The position numbers and the translations under genes were made by a program. Positions 49,980-61,168 of a DNA stretch of 64,000 bases are shown piece by piece (positions within the stretch are counted from its first letter, which is position 1; the number at the start of each line of letters is the position of its first letter). The notes beneath the pieces are model-generated. The model ran no database searches. It was not told where the DNA came from and saw only the letters and a program-made list of their open reading frames with translations. The stretch is taken from the NCBI RefSeq assembly GCF_042477335.2, contig NC_091255.1, positions 12,254,501 to 12,318,500 on the forward strand, in the 5' to 3' direction. The DNA comes from Ovis canadensis (Eukaryota > Chordata > Mammalia > Artiodactyla > Bovidae).

Positions 49980-50575
49980 AGCTGCTTCTTAATTCTCCTA
50001 CTGTAATGCAAAATAGCTATAACCAGTATGTAAATGACTGAGCAGGTTAACCTATGTTCTAATGCAACCATTTACAAAATTAGGCAATAGATCTGGTTAC
50101 ATTTTAGTTTGCTCACCTCTGCTATAATAACTATCTGATGTTCACAAAGCATTTCATATATGTTTTCTAGTACACTGTATGATGACATTATAGTGGTTTT
50201 GTGCACTTACTTAACAAACAGTAATTGATTTCCTATGTGTAAGGAATTGAGTAATGTATTAAAAATAAGAAGGTATGAATGACAATTTCTGTCCTAGTAG
50301 AATAACTCAGGCAATACTAAAGACAGAAGACTGTAATAGGTAGAAAGCTTATACTGAGATGAATGTATATTAATACTACACATAGAATGTTAAGAGAATA
50401 GAATAGGTGCCAATGATCATGTCAGTAGCACTTAGGTATTAAATAAACAGATCATAGAGCTTCTTAAAACTGTTCAGAGAAAATATATCAAACTTCAAAT
50501 TCCACTTCTCTCAATTTGCAAGGTGCTGAGGTATAATCTCAATTACATTTTGATGCTAGTGTAATTCTTTCGTAT
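49980..50575. other. Intergenic DNA, nothing firm
   Basis: AT-rich. A weak ancient-repeat phrase lies near 50220-50310 (gatttcctatgtgtaaggaattg...ttctgtcctagtagaa). Confidence 0.4.
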
Positions 50576-51018
50576 TAGTAGCCGGTGGAAGACGCCTGCA
50601 CTCATTCACTTTGTCATTGAGTCCAAACTCTTCCTGCTTGCCACATGACAGGCCAATGAATCAAGAGAGAGTTGTTGTGGCAAGAAATAGCAATTTTATT
50701 CAGGGAGACAGTGGACTGGTATCCCAAAGAACTCAAGTTGGAATACAGGTTTCTTTTACACTAAAAGGAGAGCGGATGTGGTTTGTTGTCGCAAACTCCT
50801 TAGTGTCCTTGTTTTTGTTATCATTGAAATCTTTCGTTATTAATGCTGTCTTGTGTTTGAGTCAAGGTGTTCCTGTAAACATTCAAAAAGACAAATGTTA
50901 TTTTCTGTTCTGCAACTTTTTATCTCTGTACGAATGGAAAAGTGTTGTACTCTTAAAGGTGAGAACCTTGAGAATGGGCTATCCTATATAGTCCAGGCTA
51001 TGGGCAACTTTCTTAAGT
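50576..51018 (-). mobile_element. Endogenous retrovirus LTR, antisense, probable
   Basis: On the minus strand there is an AATAAA (complement at 50695-50700) followed by ttgctatttcttgcc and then the R/U5-like end near 50580. The plus-strand phrase gttgttgtggcaagaaatag recalls known ruminant LTRs. No internal retroviral genes are seen. BovB begins within a few bases of its right edge and may have split it. The class is not assigned. Confidence 0.5.
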
Positions 51019-51021
51019 TGC

Positions 51022-51967
51022 TCAGTTCAGTTCAGTTCAGTCGCTCAGTTGTGTCCAACTCTTTGTGACCCCATGAATCACAGCACACCAGGCCTCCCTG
51101 TCCATCACCAACTCCCGGGGTTCACTCAGACTCACGTCCATCGAGTCAGTGATGCCATCCAGCCATCTCATCCTTGGTCGTCCCCTTCTCCTCCTGCCCC
51201 CAATCCCTCCCAGCATCAAAGTCTTTTCCAATGAGTCAGCTCTTCGCATGAGGTGGCCAAAGTACTGGAGTTTCAGCTTCAGCATCATTCCTTCCAAAGA
51301 AATCCTAGGGTTGATCTCCTTCAGAATCGACTGGTTGGATCTCCTTGCAGTCCAAGGGACTCTCAAGAGTCTTCTCCAACACCACAGTTCAAAAGCATCA
51401 ATTCTTCGGTGCTCAGCCTTCTTCACAGTCCAGCTCTCACATCCATTCATGACCACAGGAAAAACCATAGCCTTAACTAGATGGACCTTAGTCGGCAAAG
51501 TAATGTCTCTACTTTTGAATATACGATCTAGGTTGGTCAAAAATTTTCTTCCAAGGAGTAAATGTCTTTTAATTTCATGGCTGCAATCACCATCTGCAGT
51601 GATTTTGGAGCCCCCCAAAATAAAGTCTGACACTATTTCCTCTGTTTCCCCATCTATTTCCCATGAAGTGATGGGACCGGATGCCATGATCTTCATTTTC
51701 TGAATGTTGAGCTTTAAGCCAACTTTTTCACTCTTCTCTTTTACTTTCATCAAGAGGCTTTTTAGCTCCTCCTCACTTTCTGCCATAAGGGTGGTGTCAT
51801 CTGCATATCTGAGGTTATTGATATTTCTCCCAGCAATCTTGATTCCAGCTTGTGTTTCTTCCAGTCCAGCGTTTCTCGTGATGTACTCTGCATATAAGTT
51901 AAATAAGCAGGGTGACAATATACAGCCTTGACGTACTCCTTTTCCTATTTGGAACCAATCTGTTGTT
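51022..51967 (-). mobile_element. BovB LINE, antisense, well preserved, 5'-truncated
   Basis: 3' tail tcagttcagttcagttcagtc at 51022. The coding region is uninterrupted to the truncation at about 51967, where the match stops after tctgttgtt. It is the best preserved of the BovB copies in the window, hence likely the youngest. Confidence 0.93.
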
Positions 51968-51990
51968 ATAGCAAAAGCAATCAAACACAA
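51037..51990 (-). pseudogene. BovB reverse transcriptase C-terminal half, open but truncated
   Basis: A continuous 317-codon frame: RT fingers/palm remnant ([12 protein letters not shown]), intact palm box YADD at 51796-51807, a thumb/connection region and the basic C-terminal end ([12 protein letters not shown]). The endonuclease and the RT N-terminal half are absent, and the first nine residues come from flanking DNA. It therefore cannot encode a working retrotransposon protein. Lack of stops reflects recent insertion rather than proven function. Confidence 0.88.
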
Positions 51991-52615
51991 TGGTTAAAAT
52001 AAAACAAATTGTCCAATATAGAGTCAGATTTGTTCTCCCCTATTACACTGTGACTTCTCTAAGTCCTGTGGGATAAAACACAGGTTTAATCCTTCAGCAA
52101 GAAGCCTACATCTTGCTCCTAAAGACACACATTTATCTTCAAGAGTGTAAATTGAGACTTCAACTCAAATTCAAACTCCCATTATCTATTAACATAATGA
52201 TGCTGGGGAAGCATCTCTCATCCTCAGTTTCTTCACCTAATAATATTTAGCGGAATTTGTGAGAATTAAATGAAATAAAATGTTTAAAGCGGCTTCAGTC
52301 AGTCTTTACTTCAGTTGTGTCTGCTTGTCTGTTACTGCATGTAAATTGCTTCCTTTCTTCCTCTCAGTTTTTCTCACTATCTTTTCAAGATTTTACACCA
52401 GATATCTTCTCTCAGCTTTAAACTCATTTGCATACTCAGGATTTTCATATTGGGATTGGGACTCTGCAAGTTTTATGTCTTATTTGCCAACTGATCCCAA
52501 GGTTGGTTCTTTCAAAAAGAGGTTCTAGAGGGAGACTCTAGAGCTGAAACAAGCAAAGAAGGCCTCTCCTTCCTTCTCCTCCTCTGATGGCAGCATTACC
52601 TCATCTTCTCTTCTT
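51968..52615. other. Intergenic DNA with a possible MIR
   Basis: 52205-52290 has ctcatcctcagtttcttcacctaataata and gagaattaaatgaaat, which fit MIR (+). The frame 52280-52528 has no recognisable domain. Confidence 0.45.
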
Positions 52616-54200
52616 TGTTGTTATTTAGTTGCTAAGTCGTTTCCAACTCTTAGTCACACCATGGGCTGCAGCACACCAGGCTTCCCTGTTCTTCACTATA
52701 TCTTGGAGTTGGCTCAAATTCATGTCCATTAAGTTGATGATGCCATCTAGCCATTTCATCCTACATCACCCCGTTCTCCTGCTGCCCTCAATCTTTCCCA
52801 GCATCAGGGTCTTTTTCAATGAGTCCACTCTTCACATTAGGTGGCCAAAGTATTGGAGCTCCAGCTTCAGCATCAGTCCTTCCAATGAGTGTTCAGGGTT
52901 GATTTCCTTTAGGATTGACTGGTTTGATCTCCTTGCAGTACAAGGGACTCTCAAGAGTCTTCTCCAGCACTGCATTTCAAAACCACTCAGTCTTCCTTAT
53001 GGTCCAGCTCTCACGGCCATACATGACTACTGTAAAAACCATAGTTTTGACATATGGACCTTTGTTGGCAAAGTGATGTCTCTGCTTTTTAATATATTTT
53101 CTAGTTTTGTCATAGTTTTTCTTCCAAGGAGCAAGTATCTCTTAATTTCATGGCTGTAGTCACCATCCATAGTGATTTTGGAGCCCAAGAAAATAAAGTC
53201 TGCCATTTCTTCCCCATCTATTTTGCCATGAAGTAATGGGACCAGATGCCATGATCTTAGTTTTTTGAATGTTGAGGTTTTTTGTTTTTGTTTTTTTGTT
53301 TTTTTACTTTTTTTTACTTTACAATACTGTATTAATTTTGCCATACATCAACATGAATCTGCCATGGGTGTACACATGTTCCCAATACTGAACCTCCCTC
53401 CCACCTCCCTCCCCATACCATCTCTCGGTTTTCTCTCTCCTCTTTCACCTTCATCAAGAGGCTCTTTTATTTCCTCTTCACTGTCTGCCATTAGAGTAGT
53501 ACTGTCTGCATATCAGAAGTTATTGCTATTTCTGCCAGTAATCTTGATTCCAGCTTGCAGTTCCTCCAGCCTGGCATTTCACATGATGTACTCCACATAA
53601 AAGTTAAACAGAGTGCAATATGCATATACAGCCTTGGCATACTCCTTTCCCAATTTGGAAATAGTCCGTTGTTCCATGTCCGGTTCTAACTGTTGCTTCT
53701 TGACTTGCATACAGGTTTCTCAAGAGGCAAGTAAGGTAGTCTGGTATTCCAATCTCTAAGAATTTTCCACAGTTTGCTGTGACCCACACAGTTAAAGGTT
53801 TTAGTGTAGTCAATGAAGCAGAAGTAAAATGTTTTTCTGGAATTCTCTTGCTTTTTCTACAATCTGATGAAAGTTGGCAATTTGATCTCTGGTTCCTCTG
53901 CCTTTTCTAAGTCCATCTTGCACATCTGGAAGTTCTTGGTTCACGTAGTGCTGAAACTTAGCTTGAAGGATTTTGAGCATTTTCTTCCTATCACGTGAAA
54001 TGGGCGTGATTATATGCTAGTCTGAGCATTTTCTGGCATTGCTCTTCTTTGGAATTAGAATGAAATCTGATCCTTTTCAGTCTCTGGTGGCTATTGCTGA
54101 GTTTTCTAAATTTGCTGCGTATTGAGTTACAGAACTTTGACAGCATCATCTTTTAGAATTTTAAATAGCTCAGCTGGAATTCTACCCCCTCCACCTCTTC
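52616..54200 (-). mobile_element. BovB LINE, antisense, with nested L1 tail
   Basis: 3' tail at about 52616 (ttgttatttagttgctaagtcg), coding region to about 54200 (tttagaattttaaatagctcagctgg). The RT palm box reads YADS (53501-53512), preceded by an in-frame stop, so the second catalytic aspartate is lost. An L1 3' end is inserted at about 53277. Confidence 0.9.
53277..53429 (-). mobile_element. Bovid L1 3' end nested in BovB
   Basis: T-rich left edge (A tail on the other strand), tttacaatactgtattaattttgcc, atacatcaacatgaatctgcc, cctccctccccataccatc. BovB sequence flanks both sides, with about 20 bp of BovB lost at the junction. Confidence 0.88.
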
Positions 54201-55070
54201 TCTTTATGCCTTAGTAACGGTCCTTTGCAGAAGCAACGGTCAAATCCATTTCAATATCTTCAAATCTCACAGAACCAGCTGTAATTGTGTCCCACTCACA
54301 TGCACCAGCTCCAGCTTGAAACCCTTTGCCTCAGAGGTCTGTGACCCAAGTCCAGTGGAGCCTCCTCCAGCTCAGAGGCTCCAGAAACAGCCCCAACAAA
54401 CCCTATCCTCAAAGTTCTGAGTCTGACTTCACAGGACTCCTCCACCTCCATGCTGCCCAGTTTTAATACTTTCAGCTTCTCTTATTTGTTTCTACAGCCT
54501 TAGGAGTGGTAGCTGCTTCCTGGGAATGCTGCCACTGTGATGCCTTACAGTTTTCTCTTTATCCTTTTCAATACTTGGTTAATAATTTTATTTCCATACA
54601 ATAGTCAGTGTAGCTTTTATGTCCCAACAGGATTCTGATGAGTTCAAAAGCATTTGAGATCCAACTTTCTCTTTGGATTCTTCACTAAAATACATATTTC
54701 CTAAATACTTCCTAGAAAATATTCACCTTATTCATTTTGACAGTTCATTTATTCAACATCTATTGGGAACAAAAATGTGTCAGGAATTATCTTAAAACTC
54801 GAGATACATAGAAGAGTAAGACACAGTTTCTCTCTCCAAGGAGTTCACAGTGCCATAGGGAGGGAGAAATATAAACACGCAACTGCAGTTATAGGGTTGC
54901 AAGTGTTATGATAAAACATACAGAGATAGCCCACTTTAGGGAGTGATAAGTATTCAAGGGGCTAAAGAAAAGCGGTCCCTTTAGAGTATAAAGAACATGC
55001 ATACAGTTAGCAGAACAGGAAAGAATGGGGGTTCTCAAGGAAACACAAAATTGCCTGGAACTATCTGACA
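54201..55070. other. Intergenic DNA with an ancient repeat
   Basis: 54200-54540 is moderately GC-rich unique DNA. About 54740-54920 resembles an unnamed old mammalian repeat (ttcatttattcaacatctattggg, aagacacagtttctctctccaaggagttcacagt). No gene. Confidence 0.45.
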
Positions 55071-55250
55071 TCAAAGGCTTTCCTTGTGGCTCAGTTGGTA
55101 AAGAATCCACCTGCAATGCAGGAGACCTGGGTTCGATCCCTGGGTTGGGAAGATCCCCTGGAGAAGAGAAAGGCTACCCACTCCAGTATTCTGGCCTGGA
55201 GAATTCCATGGGGTTGCAAAGAGGTGGACACGACTGAGTCACTTTCACAT
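55071..55250 (+). mobile_element. Bov-tA SINE
   Basis: ctttccttgtggctcagttgg head, gggttcgatccctgggttggg, the variant body gaaaggctacccactccagtattctggcc, and tail ggacacgactgag. The short frames through it are not genes. Confidence 0.92.
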
Positions 55251-56142
55251 GTGACGTTAAGTGGTATTACTTTAACTGAAGAGAAAATTGTGAGCACAAC
55301 ACTTAAAAAGGAACTTTAGAGAGTTTTATGAAATCATACAGGTCTTTGTTAAGATGCTGGATTAGGCCAGGCATGTTAAAATGAAATCACTACAATCATT
55401 TAAAAACTGGGAGACTTCACAGAAATTTGATTTTTCTTGAAATATCTGACCATTCATCTATATTGGCCCCATGTTTCTGTACTATGACAATTATTGGAAC
55501 TGAGTAATTACTGCCTTCTTTAAGGGGAACTCTGTTTTCCATGTGACCAAAGTCTGCTTGCTGCCATTTTCATTATTTACCTGGGTCACCTATGTGGACA
55601 ATTGCCATCCTGCTTTACTAAATGAGAAATATTTAATTAAGGAAATCCAGTGATTAAATGTAAAGTTTAAGAAAGTCACTGGAGGTAATATAGTAGGTGA
55701 TCTAGAAAGAGTCAGAAGGTTGCATGGTGATGCTATCAAAGCAATGATGCCTAAAGCATTTAAGGAGTCAGTCGCACTGGGGGTAAAAGTAAATGGGCTA
55801 GATTTTTTTTTTTTTTTTTAATGAAAATAGATCAATACAGTTTGGGAAAGAACCAGCTAAGGAAAGTGAGAGGGAATAATGCATCCATTACTTTCAAGTT
55901 TTCTGGCTTTAGTGTCTGTTAGTAAGATATTAGGTGTATATTAAAAATTATGGAGAAAGGGATCTCTGGGCAAACTTAGAGGTAAGTCTGTTGAATCTGA
56001 ACTGTCCATCAGATTTTCAGGTAGAATGATCAATAAGTAAGTAGGTGTAGAAGTTTAGATAAGACTTGGTCAGAGATATGTATTTCTGAGTCACCAACTT
56101 ATGGGTGGGGTGAATAAACCATTACTTAGAAATAAAATATGC
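55251..56142. other. Intergenic DNA, nothing recognised
   Basis: Unique AT-rich sequence with a 17-nt poly(T) at about 55803-55819. No gene. Confidence 0.45.
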
Positions 56143-56168
56143 TATATATATATATATATATATATATA
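56143..56168. repeat. (TA)n microsatellite
   Basis: Thirteen TA units. Confidence 0.95.
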
Positions 56169-56213
56169 GTCATTTACTGCAGTTAAAAGTGGCCCCCAAC
56201 CCCTCCAGTATTC

Positions 56214-56530
56214 TTGGGCTTCTCTTTGGCACAACTGGTAAAGAATCTGCCTGAAATGTGGGAGACCTGGGTTCAATCTCTGGGTTGGGAAGATCTGCTG
56301 GAGAAGGGATAAGCTACCCACTCCAGTATTTTGGGGCTTCCCTTGTGGCTCAGCTAGTAAAGAATATGCCAGTAATGTGCGAGACCTGGGTTTGATCCCT
56401 GGGTTGGGAAGATCTCCTGGACAAGAGAAAGGCTACCCACTGGAGTAGTCTGGCCTGGAGAATTCCATGGGCTGTGTAGTCCATGCGGTTGCAAAGAGTC
56501 ATATATGACTGAGTGACTTTCACATTCACA
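56214..56530 (+). mobile_element. Tandem Bov-tA: two heads in direct repeat
   Basis: First copy 56214-56335 has a complete head and part of the body (gctacccactccagtatttt). A second copy starts at once (ggggcttcccttgtggctcag) and runs to the tail agtcatatatgactgag. The first lacks its tail, so the second either inserted into it or arose by unequal exchange. Confidence 0.9.
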
Positions 56531-57959
56531 TAGGCTAACTATTCCCGCTAAATAAAATAATTATGTCATGTCACCTGGCAGTTTGTTATTAATAGCAGAA
56601 TGTTCAGACTGTCACCCAAGGTTTACTAGTTTGTGATTATTACTCAGATCAGATATAATGTCACATGCTTAGAACCACATTTTAGGCCTTCATTAATTCT
56701 GCCATTCACTATACAGTATAGACTACTGAAGGCACAAATGGTCATGTTTAAGAATCTAGAAAAGTCACAGAGGGTACATGGAACTCAAAGAATTAAGTGT
56801 GCTGTTCTAGTTTGCACAATGGGTAACAGAAGAGAAGAAAGCTAAGAAAGCTATTTCCTGTCTTCAAGGAGATGATGATGTAGTAAAAGTATCATTATAT
56901 GCATGGTTGAAATTTATATCTGAATAATTGTTGATTTTTTAATTATATGATTAACAACTTTTCTAATTATTACTATTTGTGTTTTCTACCAAATAAGATT
57001 TTCTTTGTGGTGCTATGATAATAACTTCTAATAGTTATTTAATTGGACATGCACATGTCTCAGTCACAAAATCACAAGTGTTTCCCATTTCTCATTTTCT
57101 TTGATATATTAAGGTTTTCATTAGGTAAATATTCCCAAATTTAAAAGTGAGTACATTTCTTCCAATGAATACATTAAACAGTATGTAAATGTCATGAATA
57201 GATATAAATAATAAATAAAATGGACATTCAATAGACTCAAATCACAAAGGAGACCATTTGCCATTAGTTTCTGAATCTGGTCCCATAGGGTACACCATAC
57301 AAATCTTATGTTACAGTCTTGCTTATACCACATACTTTTGTGGGCTGTTTATCCACCAAATTACATGAACTAGCTCACTTTTAAGGAAGTAAACAGCACT
57401 AAGGTAGTTAGGAAATTTAATCAGACTTGTTACATATTTGAAGACATCAGTAATTTAAACACTGAATTTATAATATACAAAGCTAAATGAACTGGGATAC
57501 ATGAACACTCAGCTGATTTCTATGCATTAAAATGAATAGATTCCAAGGTTTAAATCCTCATGTAATGTCTGATCAAGTCTCAATTATTAATTTAACTGGT
57601 GTCCAATTTACTTCTTTGAAATCTGACATTTCTATATAAGTATTATTGCTAGATAAAGTCTTTTTCACATAATGAAATTAACCAAACCATAATTATACTA
57701 AACAAAGATAGGTAGTTTTGAAGAATATGAAAAATAAAGTCCATCACTGAACCATACTTCCCCTTTCAGGGTTTGGAAAAGAATGTATGGAAATTCTCAC
57801 CAAATAAGACTGGATTAATTTTGAGTTTCAGGGACAAAAGAAAAAATAAGTAGTTAATTGTGTTTGGAATTACTGGTGTAGAAAAAGCAAAAAGAATAAG
57901 TCTGGTCCAAAATTTTAGAAATAATAAGATCAATTTAGTAGATAAGTCAGATGATTAAA
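56531..57959. other. AT-rich intergenic DNA, nothing recognised
   Basis: The frames 56633-56845 (+) and 57121-57333 (-) have no domain. No recent retroelements. Confidence 0.45.
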
Positions 57960-58290
57960 TAATTCTACATAACACGCAAAACCCAAATCTAGTGGCTTAA
58001 AATGATCAGCATGTATTTAGCTCCAGAGTCTGAGAGTTCACTGGGTGATTCTGCTGATCTGGACTTGGATGATCTCAGAACAGTCTTATGATTTTGTGAT
58101 CAGCAGACAATCTGCTGAAGGCTGTGTGTTCTCAGATACCTTCTGCTTGGATGGCTTGTCCCTCAGAGAGAAGGCAACACAAAGCACCTTGAGGCCTAAA
58201 CTCAGAACTGACACCCCATCAGTTCTGCCACATTCTGTAGGCCAAACAAATCAAACTCTAATCCAGATTCAAGGGAAAGCAAAAGACTGT
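57960..58290 (+). repeat. Ancient interspersed repeat, unnamed
   Basis: Phrases cccaaatctagtggcttaaaatg and gtatttagctccagagtctgag, with gggtgattctgctgatctgg, match a common old mammalian repeat type. Family not assigned. The 89-codon frame inside it is not supported as a gene. Confidence 0.5.
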
Positions 58291-58471
58291 ACTTTTTGTG
58301 AGGAGAAGCTATGAACTTGCATTGTAAAGAATATAGATTCAAGGAGGCCAATTCAGGCTATCAGTGCAATAAATCTATATACACTGTTGCAGAAGCTTGA
58401 AAATATTCATTTAGGGTTGAAAATAGGAATCAAAGCCAGATATCAAAAGCTGGAGAGAAATGTAATGAAAA

Positions 58472-58688
58472 CTGTGTGTGTGTGTGCTCAGTCATGTCCA
58501 ACTCTTTGGGACCCTATGGAATGTAGCCTGCCAGGTTCTTCCATCCAGAGAATTTTCCAGGCAAGAATACTAGAGTGGGTTGCCATTTCCTCCTGTGGAG
58601 GATCTTTCCAACCCAGATATTGAACTCATATCTCTTATGTCTCCTGTATTGGCAGGCAAATTCCTTACCACTGCATCACCTGGGAAGA
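58472..58688 (-). mobile_element. Bov-tA SINE with (TG)n end
   Basis: Reverse complement beginning gtgtgtgtgtgtgctcagtcatg, full body, and head complement ending tgcatcacctgggaag. Confidence 0.88.
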
Positions 58689-58835
58689 CATGTTTAAACA
58701 TAAGGAGAGTCCTGGATAATTAAAAACAGTTTACATAACCATGATTTGATTTGTGTACTTGATGTTTGATTCGTAAAAGTGAAGATAACTCACTTTTAAA
58801 GGTACAAGGATCATATAATGTTTTTTTATTCTAGG

Positions 58836-59075
58836 ATTTTCAGTGGTTCTCTGTTGGGAGTGATTTAGCTGCCCCCTGCCAAGGTATACTCAGCAATGTT
58901 TAAAGTCATTTTTATTTGCCACAACTGGGTAGGGATTGCTTTTGGAACCTAGTGAGTCAGGAGCCAGGGATGCTGTTAAACATTCCACAGTGCTCAAGAC
59001 AGCACCATATAACAAAGGAAAATGTCAATACCACCAAGATTGGAAAACTTTGTACTGGCTTGATCCTCACCACGG
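58836..59075 (+). repeat. MER20-like hAT-Charlie DNA transposon
   Basis: Begins with the terminal phrase cagtggttctc and contains gtgatttagctgccccctgcc, catttttatttgccacaactggg, gagccagggatgctgttaaacattcc and aaaatgtcaataccaccaagattg. It is more complete than the copy beside KIF2B. Confidence 0.78.
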
Positions 59076-59886
59076 AGGAATAGTTTCAGTGAAAAATGAT
59101 CCAGATTTCTTACGAGGATTTAAAGGTAAGGATTAAAGATGTCATTTACATTCATATTGACAGTTTACGTATACATCTGGCTTAACTAATGCAAACCTAT
59201 AGTAGCACAGCTATACTCAGAAGAAGGAAAGTTTTCTGAGGAGCAAAGTCATCAAGTCCATGAATTCTGCCCTGCAGAACTTCCATGGAAACACACTCAG
59301 TTCTTCATTTAAGCAAATGAGAAAATTAAGTAACAGAATGGATGGAGTTGGAGAGACCGACAGCTGCAAAGGAATCGAAGATTGAGGAAATGCTACAGAA
59401 GTATAAAACCCTTGGGTATCTTGGTTAAAAGACAAATATAATACTTAATCATTCAATAGGTATTGTAGATATTGTGATATTATAGATATTGTGTTAGAGT
59501 ACAGTAGTATTGTGTAAACTACATGATTTCTCTTCCTTTGAGTGCCATTTTAAAATGTAAACATTTTGTTTCAAGCCATCTTCTAAATTTTTAAGCTTTA
59601 CTGTGTTTTCCTAAATGAAATTAGAGAAACTAGTTTTACTTAATTCTTATATACAAAAATTATACACACACATATATACAAATGACACATATACATATGA
59701 AGAGGTTATTCTTTAATATTTATACTAACTCTTAGTACAGATCTGTAGATTTATTGGCTTAAAACAGTAAGTTTTTAACCAATAAGAACACATACTAATG
59801 ATTTTAACCACTTAATCAATTTATTAATTTATCAATTTATCGTGAATGTACTAACATTTAATAAACGGCTTGTAATGCCTTATGAC
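59076..59886. other. AT-rich intergenic DNA, nothing recognised
   Basis: No gene or clear repeat. Confidence 0.45.
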
Positions 59887-59998
59887 TGGAGGAGGGCATG
59901 GCAACCCACTCCAGTATTCTTGCCTATTCAATCCCCATGGACAGAGGTTACAGTCCATGGGGTTGCAAAGAGTCAGACAGACTGAGTGACTAAGTACA
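59887..59998 (+). mobile_element. Bov-tA SINE 3' portion
   Basis: ggagggcatggcaacccactccagtattc body and gcaaagagtcagacagactgag tail, with a deletion between them. Confidence 0.85.
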
Positions 59999-60755
59999 GC
60001 AAAGCAATGCCTTCTGACAGCCAAGGATAATGATGAGAAAAATATAAGAGTTGTCTAGGATTGAATTACTCAACAACTATCATTGGTCCCTTACATATGA
60101 CAATTCTTCTCCTTAGTCCTTATATATTGGCATTTGCTTTTCCCTGGTAACTTCTAAGTAGCATGTAAAAGAAAAATGTTCCACATGAGTTTATATAGTA
60201 CCAATTAATCTTTGGATAAATATTATAGGTCAGTCTTACTTACTTATTAATTTATTAATGCCAATACCCGTTTTACTCAAATTACTAAATTTTATTCCTA
60301 GAATTTTTTCCCAGTTATCTTGAAGAGACTATCTCCTCCTAAAGCTGTACCATTTTCCTAAAGAGATTAAAAGGCAGATTGAGTAAGAAGGAGGCACAAG
60401 ATTATTAATTATTCAGCAAATACAGATTAAACAACCAGGCAGTGACCCTTATACACACGAGAGCCACACAAAGAAAGAAGCTATTACTACTTATTATTTT
60501 AAGTTATCTATAAAATATGCAAAAGAAGCAAAAAGAATCAAATAGCCCAAAACTCTCACAGGAGCCCTTAAATTCATACACAGGTGGATACACATGCATT
60601 CCTGTGTGCACACACAATTTCCACAGATCAGGACTTCTGGAGATTCCCGACAATCATGAGACCCCCTGTCCTGCTGCCTACCAAGAACTCAAGCTGAGCA
60701 CATCAGGCTGTAATAATGAAGCTGTTCATTAGCCAGCAGGTGGCTAGGCTAATTG
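59999..60755. other. Intergenic DNA, nothing recognised
   Basis: The frame 60517-60732 (+) has no recognisable domain. Confidence 0.45.
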
Positions 60756-60895
60756 ATTTGGGAGGCAGTGCGGTCTAGTCAGAGAAGACTAAGTTTGGAG
60801 TTAGACAGCTCTTCATCTATGACCAACCTCAATGCAAAATTAGCTGTAACTTGTTTTACATCTTGGAACTTCAGTTTCATCAACTTCAGATACAG
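60756..60895 (+). repeat. MIR SINE, 5' portion
   Basis: Opens with aggcagtgcggtctagtcagag, then tttggagttagacag and ggaacttcagtttcatc, matching MIR from its 5' end. Confidence 0.6.
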
Positions 60896-60896
60896 G

Positions 60897-61168
60897 TTTG
60901 CTGCTAAGTCACTGCAGTCATGTCCAACTCTGTGCAACCCCAGAGATGGCAGCCCACCAGGCTCCCCTGTCCCTGGGATTCTCCAGGCAAGAACACTGAA
61001 GTGCGTTGCCATTTCCTTCTCCAATGCATGAAAGTGAAAAGTGAAAGGGAAGTCGCTCAGTCGTGTCCAACTCCTAGTGACCCCATGGACTGCAGCCTAC
61101 CAGGCTCCTCCATCCATGGGATTTTCCAGGCAAGCATACTGGAGTGGGGTGCCATTCCCTTCTCCAAG
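60897..61168 (-). mobile_element. BOV-A2 SINE
   Basis: Reverse-orientation dimer: gctgctaagtcactgcagtc, ccaatgcatgaaagtgaaaagtg linker, second monomer, end ttctccaag. It sits within the MIR, whose sequence resumes with gatataggtttaaagtcactt. Confidence 0.93.

Noticed and set aside
48482..54200. The three antisense BovB copies as one segmental tandem duplication
   Set aside because: They differ in truncation point, divergence and nested insertions, so independent insertions are more likely.
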